Made by a program: the position numbers and the translations under genes
NCBI GenBank assembly: GCA_036502625.1
Contig: DASXYG010000080.1
Coordinates: 75,479 to 139,478, forward strand
Direction: 5' to 3'
Length of the DNA stretch: 64,000 nucleotides
DNA from: DASXYG01 sp036502625
GTDB taxonomy: Bacteria > Actinomycetota > Actinomycetes > Streptosporangiales > Streptosporangiaceae
Notes under the pieces: generated by a model
Seen by the model: the letters and a program-made list of their open reading frames with translations, nothing else
Database searches by the model: none
Told to the model about the DNA's origin: nothing
In this document: positions 1 through 8,851 of the stretch, piece after piece
How positions within the stretch are numbered: position 1 is the first letter of the stretch
Layout: each line of letters begins with the position of its first letter

Positions 1-598
1 CGGCGACGCCGGAGGCCGAGTAGTCGACGCCCGCGTCGGCGCCCCGGGCGACCGCCTCGGCCGCGCGCTCCGGCGACCCGGCCGCGCCGACGATCGTGCC
101 GGCGCCGAGGAGGCGGGCGACCTGGATCGCCGTGGCGCCGACGCCGCCGGCCGCGGCGGTGACCAGGACGCTCTCGCCGTCCCGCAGGCGGGCGGCCGTT
201 TTCAGCAGGTGGTACGCGGTCTGCCCGACCACCGGGTAGGACGCCGCGGCCTCGTCGCTCACCTCGTCCGGCACCGGCCAGACCAGGTCGGCGTGCGCGA
301 CGGCGACCTCCGCGTACGCGGGCGTCGCGGCGAACCCGGCGACCCGCTGGCCCGTCCGCAGCCGGGTGACGGCGGCGCCGACCGCGCGCACCTCGCCGTA
401 CAGGTCGAGGCCGAGGCCGCGCGGTGCCGGGCCGCCGGGCGCGCGGTACGTGCCGCGCCGCGCGTTGACGTCCGCGAAGTTCACCCCGGCGAGCCGCACC
501 GCGATCTGCACGTCGCGCGGCCCCGGTTCCGGCACGGCGACGTCGGCGGTTTCGAGGACGCCCGGCCCGCCGGCCGCGACGGCCCGTACGGCCTTCAT
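1..598 (-). CDS. NADPH:quinone oxidoreductase / zinc-type alcohol dehydrogenase-like protein (3' part missing)
   Basis: The first 199 residues are visible; the gene runs off the left edge. The N-terminus (MKAVRAVAAGGPGVLE) and the GroES-like block (LAGVNFADVNARRGTY, PRGLGLDLYGEV) are those of quinone oxidoreductases of the medium-chain reductase superfamily. The nucleotide-binding turn AAAGGVGATAIQVARLLGA follows at about residues 150-170. Such enzymes reduce quinones or enones with NADPH in the cytosol. The ATG overlaps the TGA of the upstream hydrolase (ATGA), so this is the last visible gene of the leftward molybdenum hydroxylase operon. No catalytic or structural zinc Cys cluster is visible in the part present, which favours the zinc-free QOR group. 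The substrate is unknown. Confidence 0.85.
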   Translation of the reverse strand, partial: MKAVRAVAAGGPGVLETADVAVPEPGPRDVQIAVRLAGVNFADVNARRGTYRAPGGPAPRGLGLDLYGEVRAVGAAVTRLRTGQRVAGFAATPAYAEVAVAHADLVWPVPDEVSDEAAASYPVVGQTAYHLLKTAARLRDGESVLVTAAAGGVGATAIQVARLLGAGTIVGAAGSPERAAEAVARGADAGVDYSASGVA

Positions 599-1293
599 GT
601 CGCGACCAGGGCGAGGTGGCGGCGTACGGCGTCCGTGAAGCCGGCGCGGTTCTCCAGGGGCACGATGTGCGGTCCGGCGATCACCTCGAACCGGGCGCCC
701 GGGACGCGGTCGGCGAGGTCCTTCATCGCGACGACCGGCGCCGCGAGGTCGTCCACGGCGGCGAGCACCGTGGCCGGCACCGTGACGTCCCGGAGCGCCT
801 CCGTGAGGTCGTGGCCCGCCATCATCTCCCAGTACGCCGCGAACACCTCGGGGTCGTCGGCGAGCAGGCGGTCGCGTGCGTACGCGACGCCGGGGTGGCC
901 GTCCGCGGCGAGGGCCTCCGGGGTGAACCACCGGTCCAGCGTGGACGGCAGGACGCCGGCCATGCCGGTCTCGCGCGCCGCGCGCGCCCGCCCCCGCGAG
1001 GTCTCCGGGTCCGTCGCCGCGCCCCCGCACGCGAGCAGCACGGACCGCACCATGTCCGGGCGCAGCAGCGCGGCGTGCTGGGCCACCATGCTGCCGAGCG
1101 AGACGCCGACGAGGTCGGCGGGTTCGCGCAGCCCCCGCAGCGCGAACTCCACGAGCGCGGGGAAGCTCGGGCCGCCGTCGGGCGCCGGCGTGCCGCCGAA
1201 CCCCGGGAGGTTCAGCGCGACGTCGTCCGGCCCGGCGATGTCGCGCCACAGCCGCGCGTCGAGGCCGATCGGGTGCAGGTAGACGGTCGGCAC
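595..1293 (-). CDS. alpha/beta hydrolase, enol-lactonase-like
   Basis: This 232-residue protein is one alpha/beta-hydrolase domain without a signal peptide. It has an oxyanion-hole region near LHPIGLDARLW, a nucleophile elbow G-V-S-L-G with Ser65, a likely catalytic Asp in AAVDDLAAP, and a His near the C-terminus (AGPHIVPLENRAGF). Length and the opening HPIGLDARLW resemble 3-oxoadipate enol-lactonase and related C-C or ester hydrolases of aromatic catabolism. The gene lies 45 bp downstream of the molybdenum hydroxylase large subunit and overlaps the reductase that follows. It probably opens a lactone or hydrolyses an ester made in the same pathway. Family assignment is firm; the substrate is inference. 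Confidence 0.85.
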   Translation of the reverse strand: MPTVYLHPIGLDARLWRDIAGPDDVALNLPGFGGTPAPDGGPSFPALVEFALRGLREPADLVGVSLGSMVAQHAALLRPDMVRSVLLACGGAATDPETSRGRARAARETGMAGVLPSTLDRWFTPEALAADGHPGVAYARDRLLADDPEVFAAYWEMMAGHDLTEALRDVTVPATVLAAVDDLAAPVVAMKDLADRVPGARFEVIAGPHIVPLENRAGFTDAVRRHLALVAT

Positions 1294-1338
1294 GGTTTCT
1301 CCTTCGCGGCAGTGGTCTCCGGTGTGCGGGCGTACGGG

Positions 1339-3663
1339 TCAGGCGGCCCCCGGCCCCCGGTCGCGCGCCTCGGCGATCAGGTCGCCGAGGACGCCGGGAG
1401 ACAGCGGCAGGTCGTGGATGCGCACGCCGAGGGGGCGCAGCGCGTCCTCGACGGCGGTGGCGATCATGGCGGGGACACCGAGCGTGCCGGCCTCGCCGGC
1501 CCCCTTGGCGCCGAGCGGGTTCAGCGGCGTCGGCGTCTCCTGGTGGAACAGGCGCAGCCGCGGCAGCTCGCGCGCGGACGGGATCGGGTAGTCCAGGTAG
1601 CTGGTCGTCAGCGGCGTGCCGTCCTCGGCGTAGATGGACTCCTCGTACATCGCGTTGCTCAGGCCGTGCGCGACGCCGCCGATGACCTGGCCCTCCACCA
1701 GGAGCGGGTTGATGATCCGCCCGCAGTCGTGGCCGACCACCCAGTCGAGGATCTCGATCTCCCCGGTCTCGGCGTCGACCTCCACGGCGCACGCCTGGAC
1801 GCTGGCGGAGTAGCCGGCGCTCGACGGGTTGAAGTACGACGTCGAGGTGAGCCCGGCGACGACGCCCTTGGGCAGGTTGACGCCCGGCGCCCCGGCGTTG
1901 GCGAGCCGCGCCGCCTCCGCGATCGCGACGCCGATCCGGGTGCCCTTGACCCGTACCTCGCCCTCGGCGACCTCCATGTCCTCAGGCGCGGCCTCCATCA
2001 TGGCGGCCGCGGTGCGCAGCAGCTTGTCCTTCACCTCGGTCGCGGCCTCGAGCACGGCCGGGCCGGCGTTGGCCATGACGCGGCTGGCGAACGTGCCGAC
2101 GCCGTACGCGATCGTGGAGGTGTCGCCGGTGACCACGTCGACCAGGTCCGGATCGACGCCGAGGCCGTCGGACACGATCTGCGCGTACGTGGTCTCGAAC
2201 CCCTGGCCCTGCGGCGGCGCGCCGAGCACCGCCGTGACCCGGCCGGTCTTCTCGACGCGTACGGTCGCGCCCTCGAACGGCCCGATGCCGACGCCCTCGA
2301 GGGCGATGGACACGCCGACGCCCCGGTAGACGCCCTCGGCGCGCCGCTTGCGCTGCAGGTCGCGCTGGTGGTCGTAGTCGAACAGGTCGAGGCCCATCTT
2401 CAGCAGGCCCGGATAGTTCCCGCTGTCGTAGGTCAGCGGGCTGCCGTCGCGGAACGTCAGGCCCACGTTGTACGGGAACTCGTCGGCCTGGATGAGGTTG
2501 CGCCTGCGCACCTCGACGGGGTCGAGGCCCAGGTCGTCGGCGATGTGGTCGAGGACGCGCTCCATCACGTACACGCCCTGCGGGCGGCCGGCACCGCGCA
2601 CGGCGTTGCACGGCACCTTGTTGGTGAACACCGCGCGGAACTCGATGTGGATGTTCGGGATCCGGTAGCAGCCGGGCACCGTGGTGCCGGCGATCAGCGG
2701 CACGATCAGGGACGGCGCGTACGCGCCCGTGTCGTGCAGGAACACGTCCTTCAGCCCGAGGAGCCGCCCGTCGCCGTCGTAGCCGACCTCGACGCTGTGC
2801 TCCTGCCGGTGCTCCTGGTAGCAGGACAGGAAGTGCTCGTACCGGTCCTCGATGAACTTGACCGGCCGGTTCAGCTCCTTCGACAGCCAGGTGACCAGGA
2901 TCTCCTCCGGGTACATGCCGGCCTTCGGGCCGAACCCGCCGCCGACGTCCGGCGGCGAGATGACCCGCACCTTCTCGTCGGGAACGCCGAGCACGGTCGC
3001 GATCTGCGCGCGCGCCTGGTGCGGCACCTGGGTGGCGTCGAAGACCGTGAACTGGTCGAGCGCCGGGTCCCAGCGGGCGGCGACCGCGCGGCCCTCCATC
3101 GAATGGCCGCCGCCGCGGGTCATCGTGAACGTCTCCCGCAGCACGTGCGGCGCCTGCGCGATCGCCGCCTCGACGTCACCGGTGCTCTGCGTGAAGTGCG
3201 CGGCGACGTTGTCGTCGATGCCCTCGTGGATCGCCGCGCCGAGGTCGAGGGAGCGGTGGAGGTCGCCGGCGCCGGGCAGCGGGTCGTAGTCGACGTCCAC
3301 GAGCTCGCAGGCGTCCTCGGCCTGGTAGCGGCTCTCGGCTACCACGACGGCGAGCAGCTCGCCGGTGAACCGCACCTTGTCGACGGGCAGGGTGCGCTGT
3401 ACGGCCATCTTCAGCGAGGAGTGCGCCAGGTGCTGCGGCCACAGCCCGTTGATCGCCTCGATGTCGGCGGCGGCGTACACGCCGAGGACGCCGGGTGCGG
3501 CCTTCGCGGCCGAGGTGTCGACGTTCAGGATGCGCGCGTGCGGCTGCGAGCTGCGCACGGCCGCCATGTACGTGACGCCCGGCAGGTCGATGTCGTCGAC
3601 GTAGCCGCCCTTGCCGCGCAGCAGGCGCAGGTCCTCGCGCCGGACGAGCGGTTCACCGATCAC
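1339..3663 (-). CDS. molybdenum hydroxylase large (Mo-cofactor) subunit, xanthine dehydrogenase/aldehyde oxidase family
   Basis: About 774 residues from a GTG that overlaps the small-subunit TGA (GTGA). The open frame extends further upstream, but only into the small-subunit region, so I take this start. Family motifs are clear: GEPLVRREDLRLLRGKGGYVDDI at the N-terminus, the cofactor loop GGGFGPKAG, the substrate-channel segment NAVRGAGRPQGVYVME, and the catalytic Glu in GAKGAGEAGT near the C-terminus. The CO dehydrogenase loop AYRCSFR is absent, so it is not a CODH despite the CoxL-like fold. It should hydroxylate an aldehyde or N-heterocycle with water, passing electrons through the 2Fe-2S and FAD subunits encoded just upstream. 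Confidence 0.92.
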   Translation of the reverse strand: MIGEPLVRREDLRLLRGKGGYVDDIDLPGVTYMAAVRSSQPHARILNVDTSAAKAAPGVLGVYAAADIEAINGLWPQHLAHSSLKMAVQRTLPVDKVRFTGELLAVVVAESRYQAEDACELVDVDYDPLPGAGDLHRSLDLGAAIHEGIDDNVAAHFTQSTGDVEAAIAQAPHVLRETFTMTRGGGHSMEGRAVAARWDPALDQFTVFDATQVPHQARAQIATVLGVPDEKVRVISPPDVGGGFGPKAGMYPEEILVTWLSKELNRPVKFIEDRYEHFLSCYQEHRQEHSVEVGYDGDGRLLGLKDVFLHDTGAYAPSLIVPLIAGTTVPGCYRIPNIHIEFRAVFTNKVPCNAVRGAGRPQGVYVMERVLDHIADDLGLDPVEVRRRNLIQADEFPYNVGLTFRDGSPLTYDSGNYPGLLKMGLDLFDYDHQRDLQRKRRAEGVYRGVGVSIALEGVGIGPFEGATVRVEKTGRVTAVLGAPPQGQGFETTYAQIVSDGLGVDPDLVDVVTGDTSTIAYGVGTFASRVMANAGPAVLEAATEVKDKLLRTAAAMMEAAPEDMEVAEGEVRVKGTRIGVAIAEAARLANAGAPGVNLPKGVVAGLTSTSYFNPSSAGYSASVQACAVEVDAETGEIEILDWVVGHDCGRIINPLLVEGQVIGGVAHGLSNAMYEESIYAEDGTPLTTSYLDYPIPSARELPRLRLFHQETPTPLNPLGAKGAGEAGTLGVPAMIATAVEDALRPLGVRIHDLPLSPGVLGDLIAEARDRGPGAA

Positions 3664-4148
3664 CGTGCCTCCCCGGCGTTGGTCGTGGCCTCTTCGACCG
3701 CGGCGTCGACCATCTGCTGGTAACCGGTGCAGCGGCAGATGTGGCCCTGGATCTGGTCCCTGATCTCGCCCTCCGTCGGCACCGGGTTGTCGCGGAACAG
3801 GGAGGTGAGCGACATCAGGATGCCGGGGGTGCAGTAGCCGCACTGCAGGCCGTGGTGCTGCTGGAACCGGTGCTGCAGGGAGTTGAGCTCGCCGTCAGGA
3901 CCGGCCAGCGCCTCGACGGTCTCGACCTCGCGCCCCTCGGCCTGGACCGCGAACGTGAGACAGGACCGTACGGGCCGGCCGTCGATGATCACCGTGCACG
4001 CTCCGCAGACGCCGTGCTCGCATCCGAGGTGCGTGCCGGTCAGGCGGAGATCCGTCCGCAGGGCGTCGGCCAGCAGCGTGCGGGGCTCGACGGTGATCGA
4101 TCGGGGTTCGCCGTTGACGACGAACGCCACGGTCTGCGTGCCGGTCAT
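3660..4148 (-). CDS. molybdenum hydroxylase small [2Fe-2S] subunit
   Basis: 162 residues from the ATG at 4148, chosen because MTGTQTVAFVVNGEPRS aligns with the family start and the ATG overlaps the FAD-subunit TGA. An N-terminal plant-ferredoxin-type cluster site (CEHGVCGACTVIIDG, then a later Cys) is followed by the alpha-helical cluster domain with CGYCTPG and CRCTGY. This is the electron-transfer subunit between the Mo-cofactor and FAD subunits, in the order FAD, FeS, Mo along the transcript. Confidence 0.93.
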   Translation of the reverse strand: MTGTQTVAFVVNGEPRSITVEPRTLLADALRTDLRLTGTHLGCEHGVCGACTVIIDGRPVRSCLTFAVQAEGREVETVEALAGPDGELNSLQHRFQQHHGLQCGYCTPGILMSLTSLFRDNPVPTEGEIRDQIQGHICRCTGYQQMVDAAVEEATTNAGEAR

Positions 4149-5026
4149 GCCGCCTCCCTCTTCGCCTCGGCGCACGCCCGCTCCACGACGTGGGCGGCCA
4201 GCGCGGCTGTGGTGCGCTTCTTGTAGGCCGCCGACGCCTTGAGCGCCGGCGGCGGGTCGAGCACGTCCTGGACCGCGGTGCGCACCTCGCCGAGCACGTC
4301 CGGGTCCGGCGCGCGTCCGCGCAGGACGTCCTCGGCCGCGGACAGCCGGACCGGTACGTCGGCGACCGAGATCGCCGCGATCCGGGCGTCGGCGATCAGG
4401 TCGGTGTCCGCGTCGAGCGTGACCACCGCGGCGACCCCGGCGACGGCGAAGTCGCCGTGCCGCGCCGCGACCTCCCGGAACGCGGCGCCCTGCCGGTCGC
4501 GGCGCACCGGGAACTCCACGGCGGTGAGGATGTCGTCCGGCTCGAGCGCGGTGGTGAAGTACGAACGGAAGAACGCGCCCGCCGGCACGCGGCGCTCACC
4601 GGACGGACCGCGGATCACGATCGTCGCGTCGAGGGCCAGCATCGCGCCGGGCAGCTCCGCGGAGGCGTCCGCGTGCGCCAGGCTGCCGCCGAGGGTGCCG
4701 ACCGACCGGATCTGCGGATGCCCGATGAACGGTCCCACCAGCGGAAGCAGCGGCGCGGCCGCGCGCAGCCCGGGGCTGGACAGCAGCTCGTGATGGCGGG
4801 TGAGCGCCCCCATCCGTACGGTGCCGCCGGCGACCTCGTGGCCGGACAGCTCGGGCACGCGGTTGATGTCGACCAGGTGCTCCGGCGCGGCGAGCCGGAA
4901 GTTCATGACCGGCACCAGGCTCTGGCCGCCGGCCAGCACCTTCGCGTCGTCCTGGTAGCGGCCGAGGGTCTCCAGCGCCTCGGAGAGGTTCGCCGGCCGG
5001 TGGTACGTGAACGCCGATGGCTTCAC
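4145..5026 (-). CDS. molybdenum hydroxylase medium (FAD-binding) subunit
   Basis: 293 residues. I choose the GTG at 5026 because GGAG stands 7 nt upstream and VKPSAFTYHRP matches the usual start of CoxM-type subunits; an ATG at 5041 would add five residues without a good ribosome site. FAD motifs AGGQSLVPVMNFRL (near residue 35) and TLGGSLAHADASAELP (near 105) and a C-terminal CO-dehydrogenase-flavoprotein-like domain are present. First gene of the leftward operon; the 5027-5363 region in front carries two palindromes likely read by the divergent IclR protein. Confidence 0.92.
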   Translation of the reverse strand: MKPSAFTYHRPANLSEALETLGRYQDDAKVLAGGQSLVPVMNFRLAAPEHLVDINRVPELSGHEVAGGTVRMGALTRHHELLSSPGLRAAAPLLPLVGPFIGHPQIRSVGTLGGSLAHADASAELPGAMLALDATIVIRGPSGERRVPAGAFFRSYFTTALEPDDILTAVEFPVRRDRQGAAFREVAARHGDFAVAGVAAVVTLDADTDLIADARIAAISVADVPVRLSAAEDVLRGRAPDPDVLGEVRTAVQDVLDPPPALKASAAYKKRTTAALAAHVVERACAEAKREAA

Positions 5027-5120
5027 AGGCGATCTCCACATCGCTTCGGGGCCGGAACCGCCGCTGAAGGGCGTGTCCGCCCCGGGGCGGCTCCGCGGTC
5101 CCGGGAAGGGCGCGGTAGGC

Positions 5121-5137
5121 GTTCCGTCAAACGGAAC
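5121..5137. promoter_or_regulatory. palindromic operator candidate 1 (IclR regulon)
   Basis: GTTCCGT-CAA-ACGGAAC is a perfect 7-bp inverted repeat with a 3-nt spacer, 95 bp upstream of the leftward molybdenum hydroxylase operon. A second copy matching at 13 of 17 positions lies at 5287-5303. Size and place suit an IclR-family operator; binding is inferred. Confidence 0.55.
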
Positions 5138-5286
5138 ACATGTACTGTTAAGCAGACAGCCCCGGTATACGTGACCGCCGCCACGTCGTCAAGATCCCCG
5201 TCGCGTCCGGCCGCGTGGCGCTCCGTACGCGCCTCTTGACAACGGGCACCCGCGCGATGACGCTGAGACTCGTCAAGCAAACAGCC

Positions 5287-5303
5287 GTTCCGCTCAACGG
5301 TAC
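5287..5303. promoter_or_regulatory. palindromic operator candidate 2 (IclR regulon)
   Basis: GTTCCGCTCAACGGTAC matches the perfect palindrome at 5121-5137 at 13 of 17 positions and lies 60 bp before the IclR start. The spacing of 166 bp between the copies would allow a DNA loop across the divergent promoters. Apart from these two sites I see no gene in 5027-5363. Confidence 0.45.
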
Positions 5304-5363
5304 GCTCCGGCGGAAACGCCGGCCCGCGGTACGGCGTCCGTCCCCGATGCGAACGAAGGATCC

Positions 5364-6149
5364 ATGGTCGTAGGTGAACGCGAGCCGGTAGGCCGGGCGC
5401 TCGACGTACTGACGTGGCTCGCGTCCAACCCCCGCCCGCCGTGGAGCGTGCGCCAGGTCGCCCGCGCGCTGGAGATGTCCCCGACCACCATCCACCGGAT
5501 CTTCGGCGTGTTCGAAGGCCGCGGGCTGCTGGACCGGGACGGCGACGGCGGATACGTCGCGGGCATCGAGCTGTACCTGATCTGCCATTCGGTCGCCGCG
5601 CAGCTTTCGCCCGTGCCGCTCGTACGCCACCACCTGGAGGCGCTGTGCGAGAAGTGCGACGAGACCGTCCTGCTCGGCGCGTACGACCCGAAGCGGACGC
5701 GGATGATGTTCATCGACGTCGTCGAGTCGCCGCACCCGGTGCAGTACCTGTCCACGCTGAACGAGTGGATGCCCGTGCATTCCGGGGCCACCGGCATCGC
5801 CATCTTCGCGTTCCTGACCGAGCCCGAGCGCAAGGCCATCTACGCCAAGGGCCTCGAACAGGTCACCGACCGCACGCTGGTGACCGAGCGTGAGCTGGAG
5901 AAGGCCGTCCAGCGGGTGCACGAGCTCGGCTACGTCTGCTCGCGCGGGCAGCGCACACCGGGGGCCGTCGGCATCGCCGCGCCGGTGTTCGATTCGGCCG
6001 GGAACGTGTTCGGCGACGTCTGCATCACGATCCCCGAGCAGCGGTTCGAGGACTCGATGGCGGAGACCGTCGGCGCGGCGGTGCGGGAGACGAGCGAGGT
6101 CGTCACCGGGGAACTGCGCCGCGCGGGCTACCGCCGGGGCGTCGCCTGA
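5364..6149 (+). CDS. IclR-family transcriptional regulator
   Basis: 261 residues, the usual IclR size. An N-terminal winged helix (about residues 8-65, with VRQVARALEMSPTTIHRIFGVFE as helix-turn-helix) is followed by a GAF-like effector domain (about 75-250) carrying the IclR signature region PVHSGATGIAIFAFL and the late block TPGAVGIAAPVFDSAGNVFGDV. IclR proteins control aromatic and organic-acid catabolism and normally sense a pathway intermediate. It stands between the leftward molybdenum hydroxylase operon and the co-directional UbiD operon 71 bp downstream, so it probably controls both. Start ATG follows a GAAGGA-type site. Confidence 0.92.
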   Translation: MVVGEREPVGRALDVLTWLASNPRPPWSVRQVARALEMSPTTIHRIFGVFEGRGLLDRDGDGGYVAGIELYLICHSVAAQLSPVPLVRHHLEALCEKCDETVLLGAYDPKRTRMMFIDVVESPHPVQYLSTLNEWMPVHSGATGIAIFAFLTEPERKAIYAKGLEQVTDRTLVTERELEKAVQRVHELGYVCSRGQRTPGAVGIAAPVFDSAGNVFGDVCITIPEQRFEDSMAETVGAAVRETSEVVTGELRRAGYRRGVA

Positions 6150-6220
6150 CCGCCGAAATCCCGAACGCCGTCCGCTGCGCCGAACCGCCGCGGCAACGGC
6201 CAGGCTGGAAGGACCCGTGC

Positions 6221-7678
6221 ATGCCGTTCGAGAGCTACCGCGCGTTCCTTGAATCGGTCGACGGGCTCGGTGAGCTGACGACCGTGCGCGGCGCCGACAC
6301 CCGAGCCGACATCGGCCCGATCACCGAGATCACCGCGTGGACGCCGGAGCATCCGCTCATCGTCTTCGACGACATCCCCGGCTACCCGGAGGGCTGGCGG
6401 GTCGCGGTCCACTCCTTCGACTCCTACCACCGCACACGGCTCGTCTACGGCTTCCCCGACGGCCTGCGCGGCCGCGCGCTCACGACCTGGTGGAAGGCGC
6501 GGCTCGAGGACTACCGGCCGGTTCCGCCGGAGTACGTCGACTCCGGCCCGGTGACGGAGGTCGTGCGCCGCGGCGACGAGGTCGACCTCGACGAGTTCCC
6601 CGCCCCGTTGTGGCACGCCGGCGACGGCGGACCGTACCTGGCCACCGGCGGCGCGTCGGTCCTGCGCGACCCGGACACCGGCGAGCTCAACGTCGGCTGC
6701 TACCGGGGGATGCGCTACGACCGCACCACGATCGGCCACCACCTGGCCGGCGGCCACGACGGTCAGGTCATCCGCGACAAGTACTTCGCGCGCGGCCGGA
6801 ACTGCCCGATCGTGATCAGCCTCGGCAACGACCCCGCGTTCACGCTCGCGGGCGCGGAGAACGTCGGGTTCGGCACCGGTGAGCTGGAGTTCGGCGGGTT
6901 CCTGCGCGGCGCGCCGTTCACGATGATCGAGGGGCCGCTGACGGGCATCCCGTTCCCCGCGACGGCGGAGGCCGTGCTGGAGGGGGAGATCCTGCACCCC
7001 GACACCGAGCCGAAGCGGATGGAGGGGCCGTGGGGCGAGGGCGCCGGGTACTACGCCTCGGCTTTCGCCCAGCCGCCGGTGCGCGTCAATGCGGTGTACC
7101 GGCGCGCCGCCCCGATCGTCATGGGCGAGCCGACCCTGCGGTTCCGCAAGCGCGGCGGCGCGGGCGGGTTCGCACGGACCGCGCGCCAGTGGCACATGCT
7201 GGAGCGGTCCGGGCTCGGCGGTGTCCAGGGCGTCGGCCACGTGGGCCCGTTCCTGGTCATCTCGGTCAAGCAGCAGTACGCCGGCCACGCGCTGCGCGTC
7301 GCCGACTTCGCGATGGCGGGCCTCGCGGACCGGCCGCCGCGCTACCTCGTCCTGGTCGACGACGACATCGACCCCGACGACGCGGCGCTGGTCAACTGGG
7401 CGATCAGCACGCGGGCCGACCCGGCCGCGCAGGTGCACATCGGCCGGGACCGGTGGTGCAACGTCATCAACCCGGCCGGGCTGACGCTGGAGAAGCGGGC
7501 GATCGAGGACTACACCCTCGGGACGATGATCATCGACGCGTGCCGGCCGTACCGGTGGCGTGCGGACTGGGACAAGATCTTCCGCACCTGCGACATCGAC
7601 GAGGACCTCCGCGCCCGTACGGCCGGACGGTGGGAGGGCGCGCTCGGCTCCCTGATCACCGCACCGAAGCCGATCTAG
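6221..7678 (+). CDS. UbiD-family (de)carboxylase
   Basis: 485 residues, full family length. The UbiD fold is supported by the start MPFESYRAFLESVDGLGEL, the conserved block VGCYRGMRYDRTTIGHH, and MEGPWGEGAGYY, the family's P/MEGP(F/W)GE segment near the active site. UbiD enzymes use prenylated FMN to decarboxylate aromatic or alpha,beta-unsaturated acids. No UbiX prenyltransferase gene is visible in the window, so the cofactor must be supplied from elsewhere. It leads an operon with a thiolase and a DUF35 protein, implying that the acid is handled beside CoA-thioester chemistry. Substrate not predictable from sequence alone. Confidence 0.9.
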   Translation: MPFESYRAFLESVDGLGELTTVRGADTRADIGPITEITAWTPEHPLIVFDDIPGYPEGWRVAVHSFDSYHRTRLVYGFPDGLRGRALTTWWKARLEDYRPVPPEYVDSGPVTEVVRRGDEVDLDEFPAPLWHAGDGGPYLATGGASVLRDPDTGELNVGCYRGMRYDRTTIGHHLAGGHDGQVIRDKYFARGRNCPIVISLGNDPAFTLAGAENVGFGTGELEFGGFLRGAPFTMIEGPLTGIPFPATAEAVLEGEILHPDTEPKRMEGPWGEGAGYYASAFAQPPVRVNAVYRRAAPIVMGEPTLRFRKRGGAGGFARTARQWHMLERSGLGGVQGVGHVGPFLVISVKQQYAGHALRVADFAMAGLADRPPRYLVLVDDDIDPDDAALVNWAISTRADPAAQVHIGRDRWCNVINPAGLTLEKRAIEDYTLGTMIIDACRPYRWRADWDKIFRTCDIDEDLRARTAGRWEGALGSLITAPKPI

Positions 7679-7705
7679 CCCGTACCGACCCGAAGGAGCG
7701 ATGCA

Positions 7706-8851
7706 GTGGGCACAGGACCGGAAACGGCGATCGTGGGCGTCGGGGCGACCGAACAGGGCGAGATCCCGGGGGAGACCGGGAACCAGATCGCCGTCCGCGC
7801 CGCCGTCCTCGCCCTCGAGGACGCCGGCATCGACAAGAGCGCCGTCGACGGGCTGGTGACGTGCAAGCCGCCGCGGTCGGCCGACAACGGCGGCGTCGAC
7901 GAGGACATGGGGCACCTGCTCGGGATCAACCCCGCGTACAGCACCACCCTGGAGTACGGGGCCTGCGGCTTCTCCCTGCACCTGGCGGCGATGGCGATCC
8001 ACGCCGGGCTGGCGAACACGGTTCTCCTGACGTACGGGACGAACCAGCGCAGCGCGCGTGCGGACTTCTCCACCCCCGTCGGCGGCACCGCGGACTGGGC
8101 GGCGCTGTCCGGGTTCGTGCACGTCGCGGGCCCCGCGGCGATGGCCGCCCGCCGCCACATGGCGCTGTACGGCACCACGGAGGAGCAGCTCGGCTGGGTG
8201 TCGGTGGCGCAGCGGGAATGGGCGCAGGGGAATCCGCGCGCGATCTTCCGCAAGCCGCTGACGATCGAGGACTACCTGGCCGCCCCGTACATCGTGGCGC
8301 CGCTGCGCCGGCCGGACCTGACGATGATCTCCGACGGCGGGACCGCCGTCGTGCTGACCCGCGCCGACCGGGCCCCCGACCACCGCGCGGCCCCCGTGTA
8401 CCTCGCGGCCATGGCCCAGCAGTCCGCCATGCGCAACGACCAGAACCCGGACAAGGTCATGCGGCCCTGGATCGGCGACATCGCCGACCGCCTGTACGCC
8501 GCGGCGAAGATGCGCCCGTCGGACATGGACCTCGCCTACCTCCAGGACGCGACGTCGGTCTGGGTGCTCCAGCAGTTGGAGTGGTACGGCTTCTGCGGCG
8601 TCGGCGAGGCCGGCCCGTTCCTCGCCGAGGGCCACACGCGGCCCGGCGGGTCGCTGCCGATGAACACCAACGGCGGCCAGCTCTCCGAGGCGTACATGTG
8701 GAACTGGATGCACCTGTACGAATGCGTACGGCAACTGCGCGGCGAGTGCGGCGACCGCCAGATCGCGGGGGCCGAAACGGCGCTGCACGCCCAGACGCAC
8801 GACTTCTTCAAGGGCGCGGCCACCATCCTGACGACACGGAGCCAGTCATGA
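7706..8851 (+). CDS. thiolase / acetyl-CoA acetyltransferase of the SCP2-like type
   Basis: 381 residues from a GTG with AAGGAG about 9 nt upstream. The fold is that of lipid-transfer or SCP2-type thiolases: VGVGATEQGEIPG at the N-terminus, a nucleophilic Cys candidate in YGACGFSLHLAAMAI, and a C-terminal MNTNGGQLSEAYMW block in place of the classic NxxGGxxxxGHP motif. Proteins of this branch usually act with a DUF35 partner, which follows here with an ATGA overlap. They cleave or condense beta-ketoacyl-CoA, or act as aldol/acyl transferases on sterol and aromatic side chains. The replaced C-terminal motif makes the exact reaction uncertain. Confidence 0.88.
   Translation: MGTGPETAIVGVGATEQGEIPGETGNQIAVRAAVLALEDAGIDKSAVDGLVTCKPPRSADNGGVDEDMGHLLGINPAYSTTLEYGACGFSLHLAAMAIHAGLANTVLLTYGTNQRSARADFSTPVGGTADWAALSGFVHVAGPAAMAARRHMALYGTTEEQLGWVSVAQREWAQGNPRAIFRKPLTIEDYLAAPYIVAPLRRPDLTMISDGGTAVVLTRADRAPDHRAAPVYLAAMAQQSAMRNDQNPDKVMRPWIGDIADRLYAAAKMRPSDMDLAYLQDATSVWVLQQLEWYGFCGVGEAGPFLAEGHTRPGGSLPMNTNGGQLSEAYMWNWMHLYECVRQLRGECGDRQIAGAETALHAQTHDFFKGAATILTTRSQS

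Noticed and set aside
1339..3663. Aerobic CO dehydrogenase large subunit
   Set aside because: CoxL-like fold but the AYRCSFR active-site loop is absent; the equivalent segment is NAVRGAGRP.
616..3723. Plus-strand open frame of 1035 codons
   Set aside because: It is the antisense shadow of the hydrolase and molybdenum hydroxylase genes; composition is Arg/Ala/His/Asp-rich with no domain.
6128..8800. Minus-strand open frame of 890 codons
   Set aside because: Antisense to the UbiD and thiolase genes, low-complexity Arg/Val/Asp composition, no motif.
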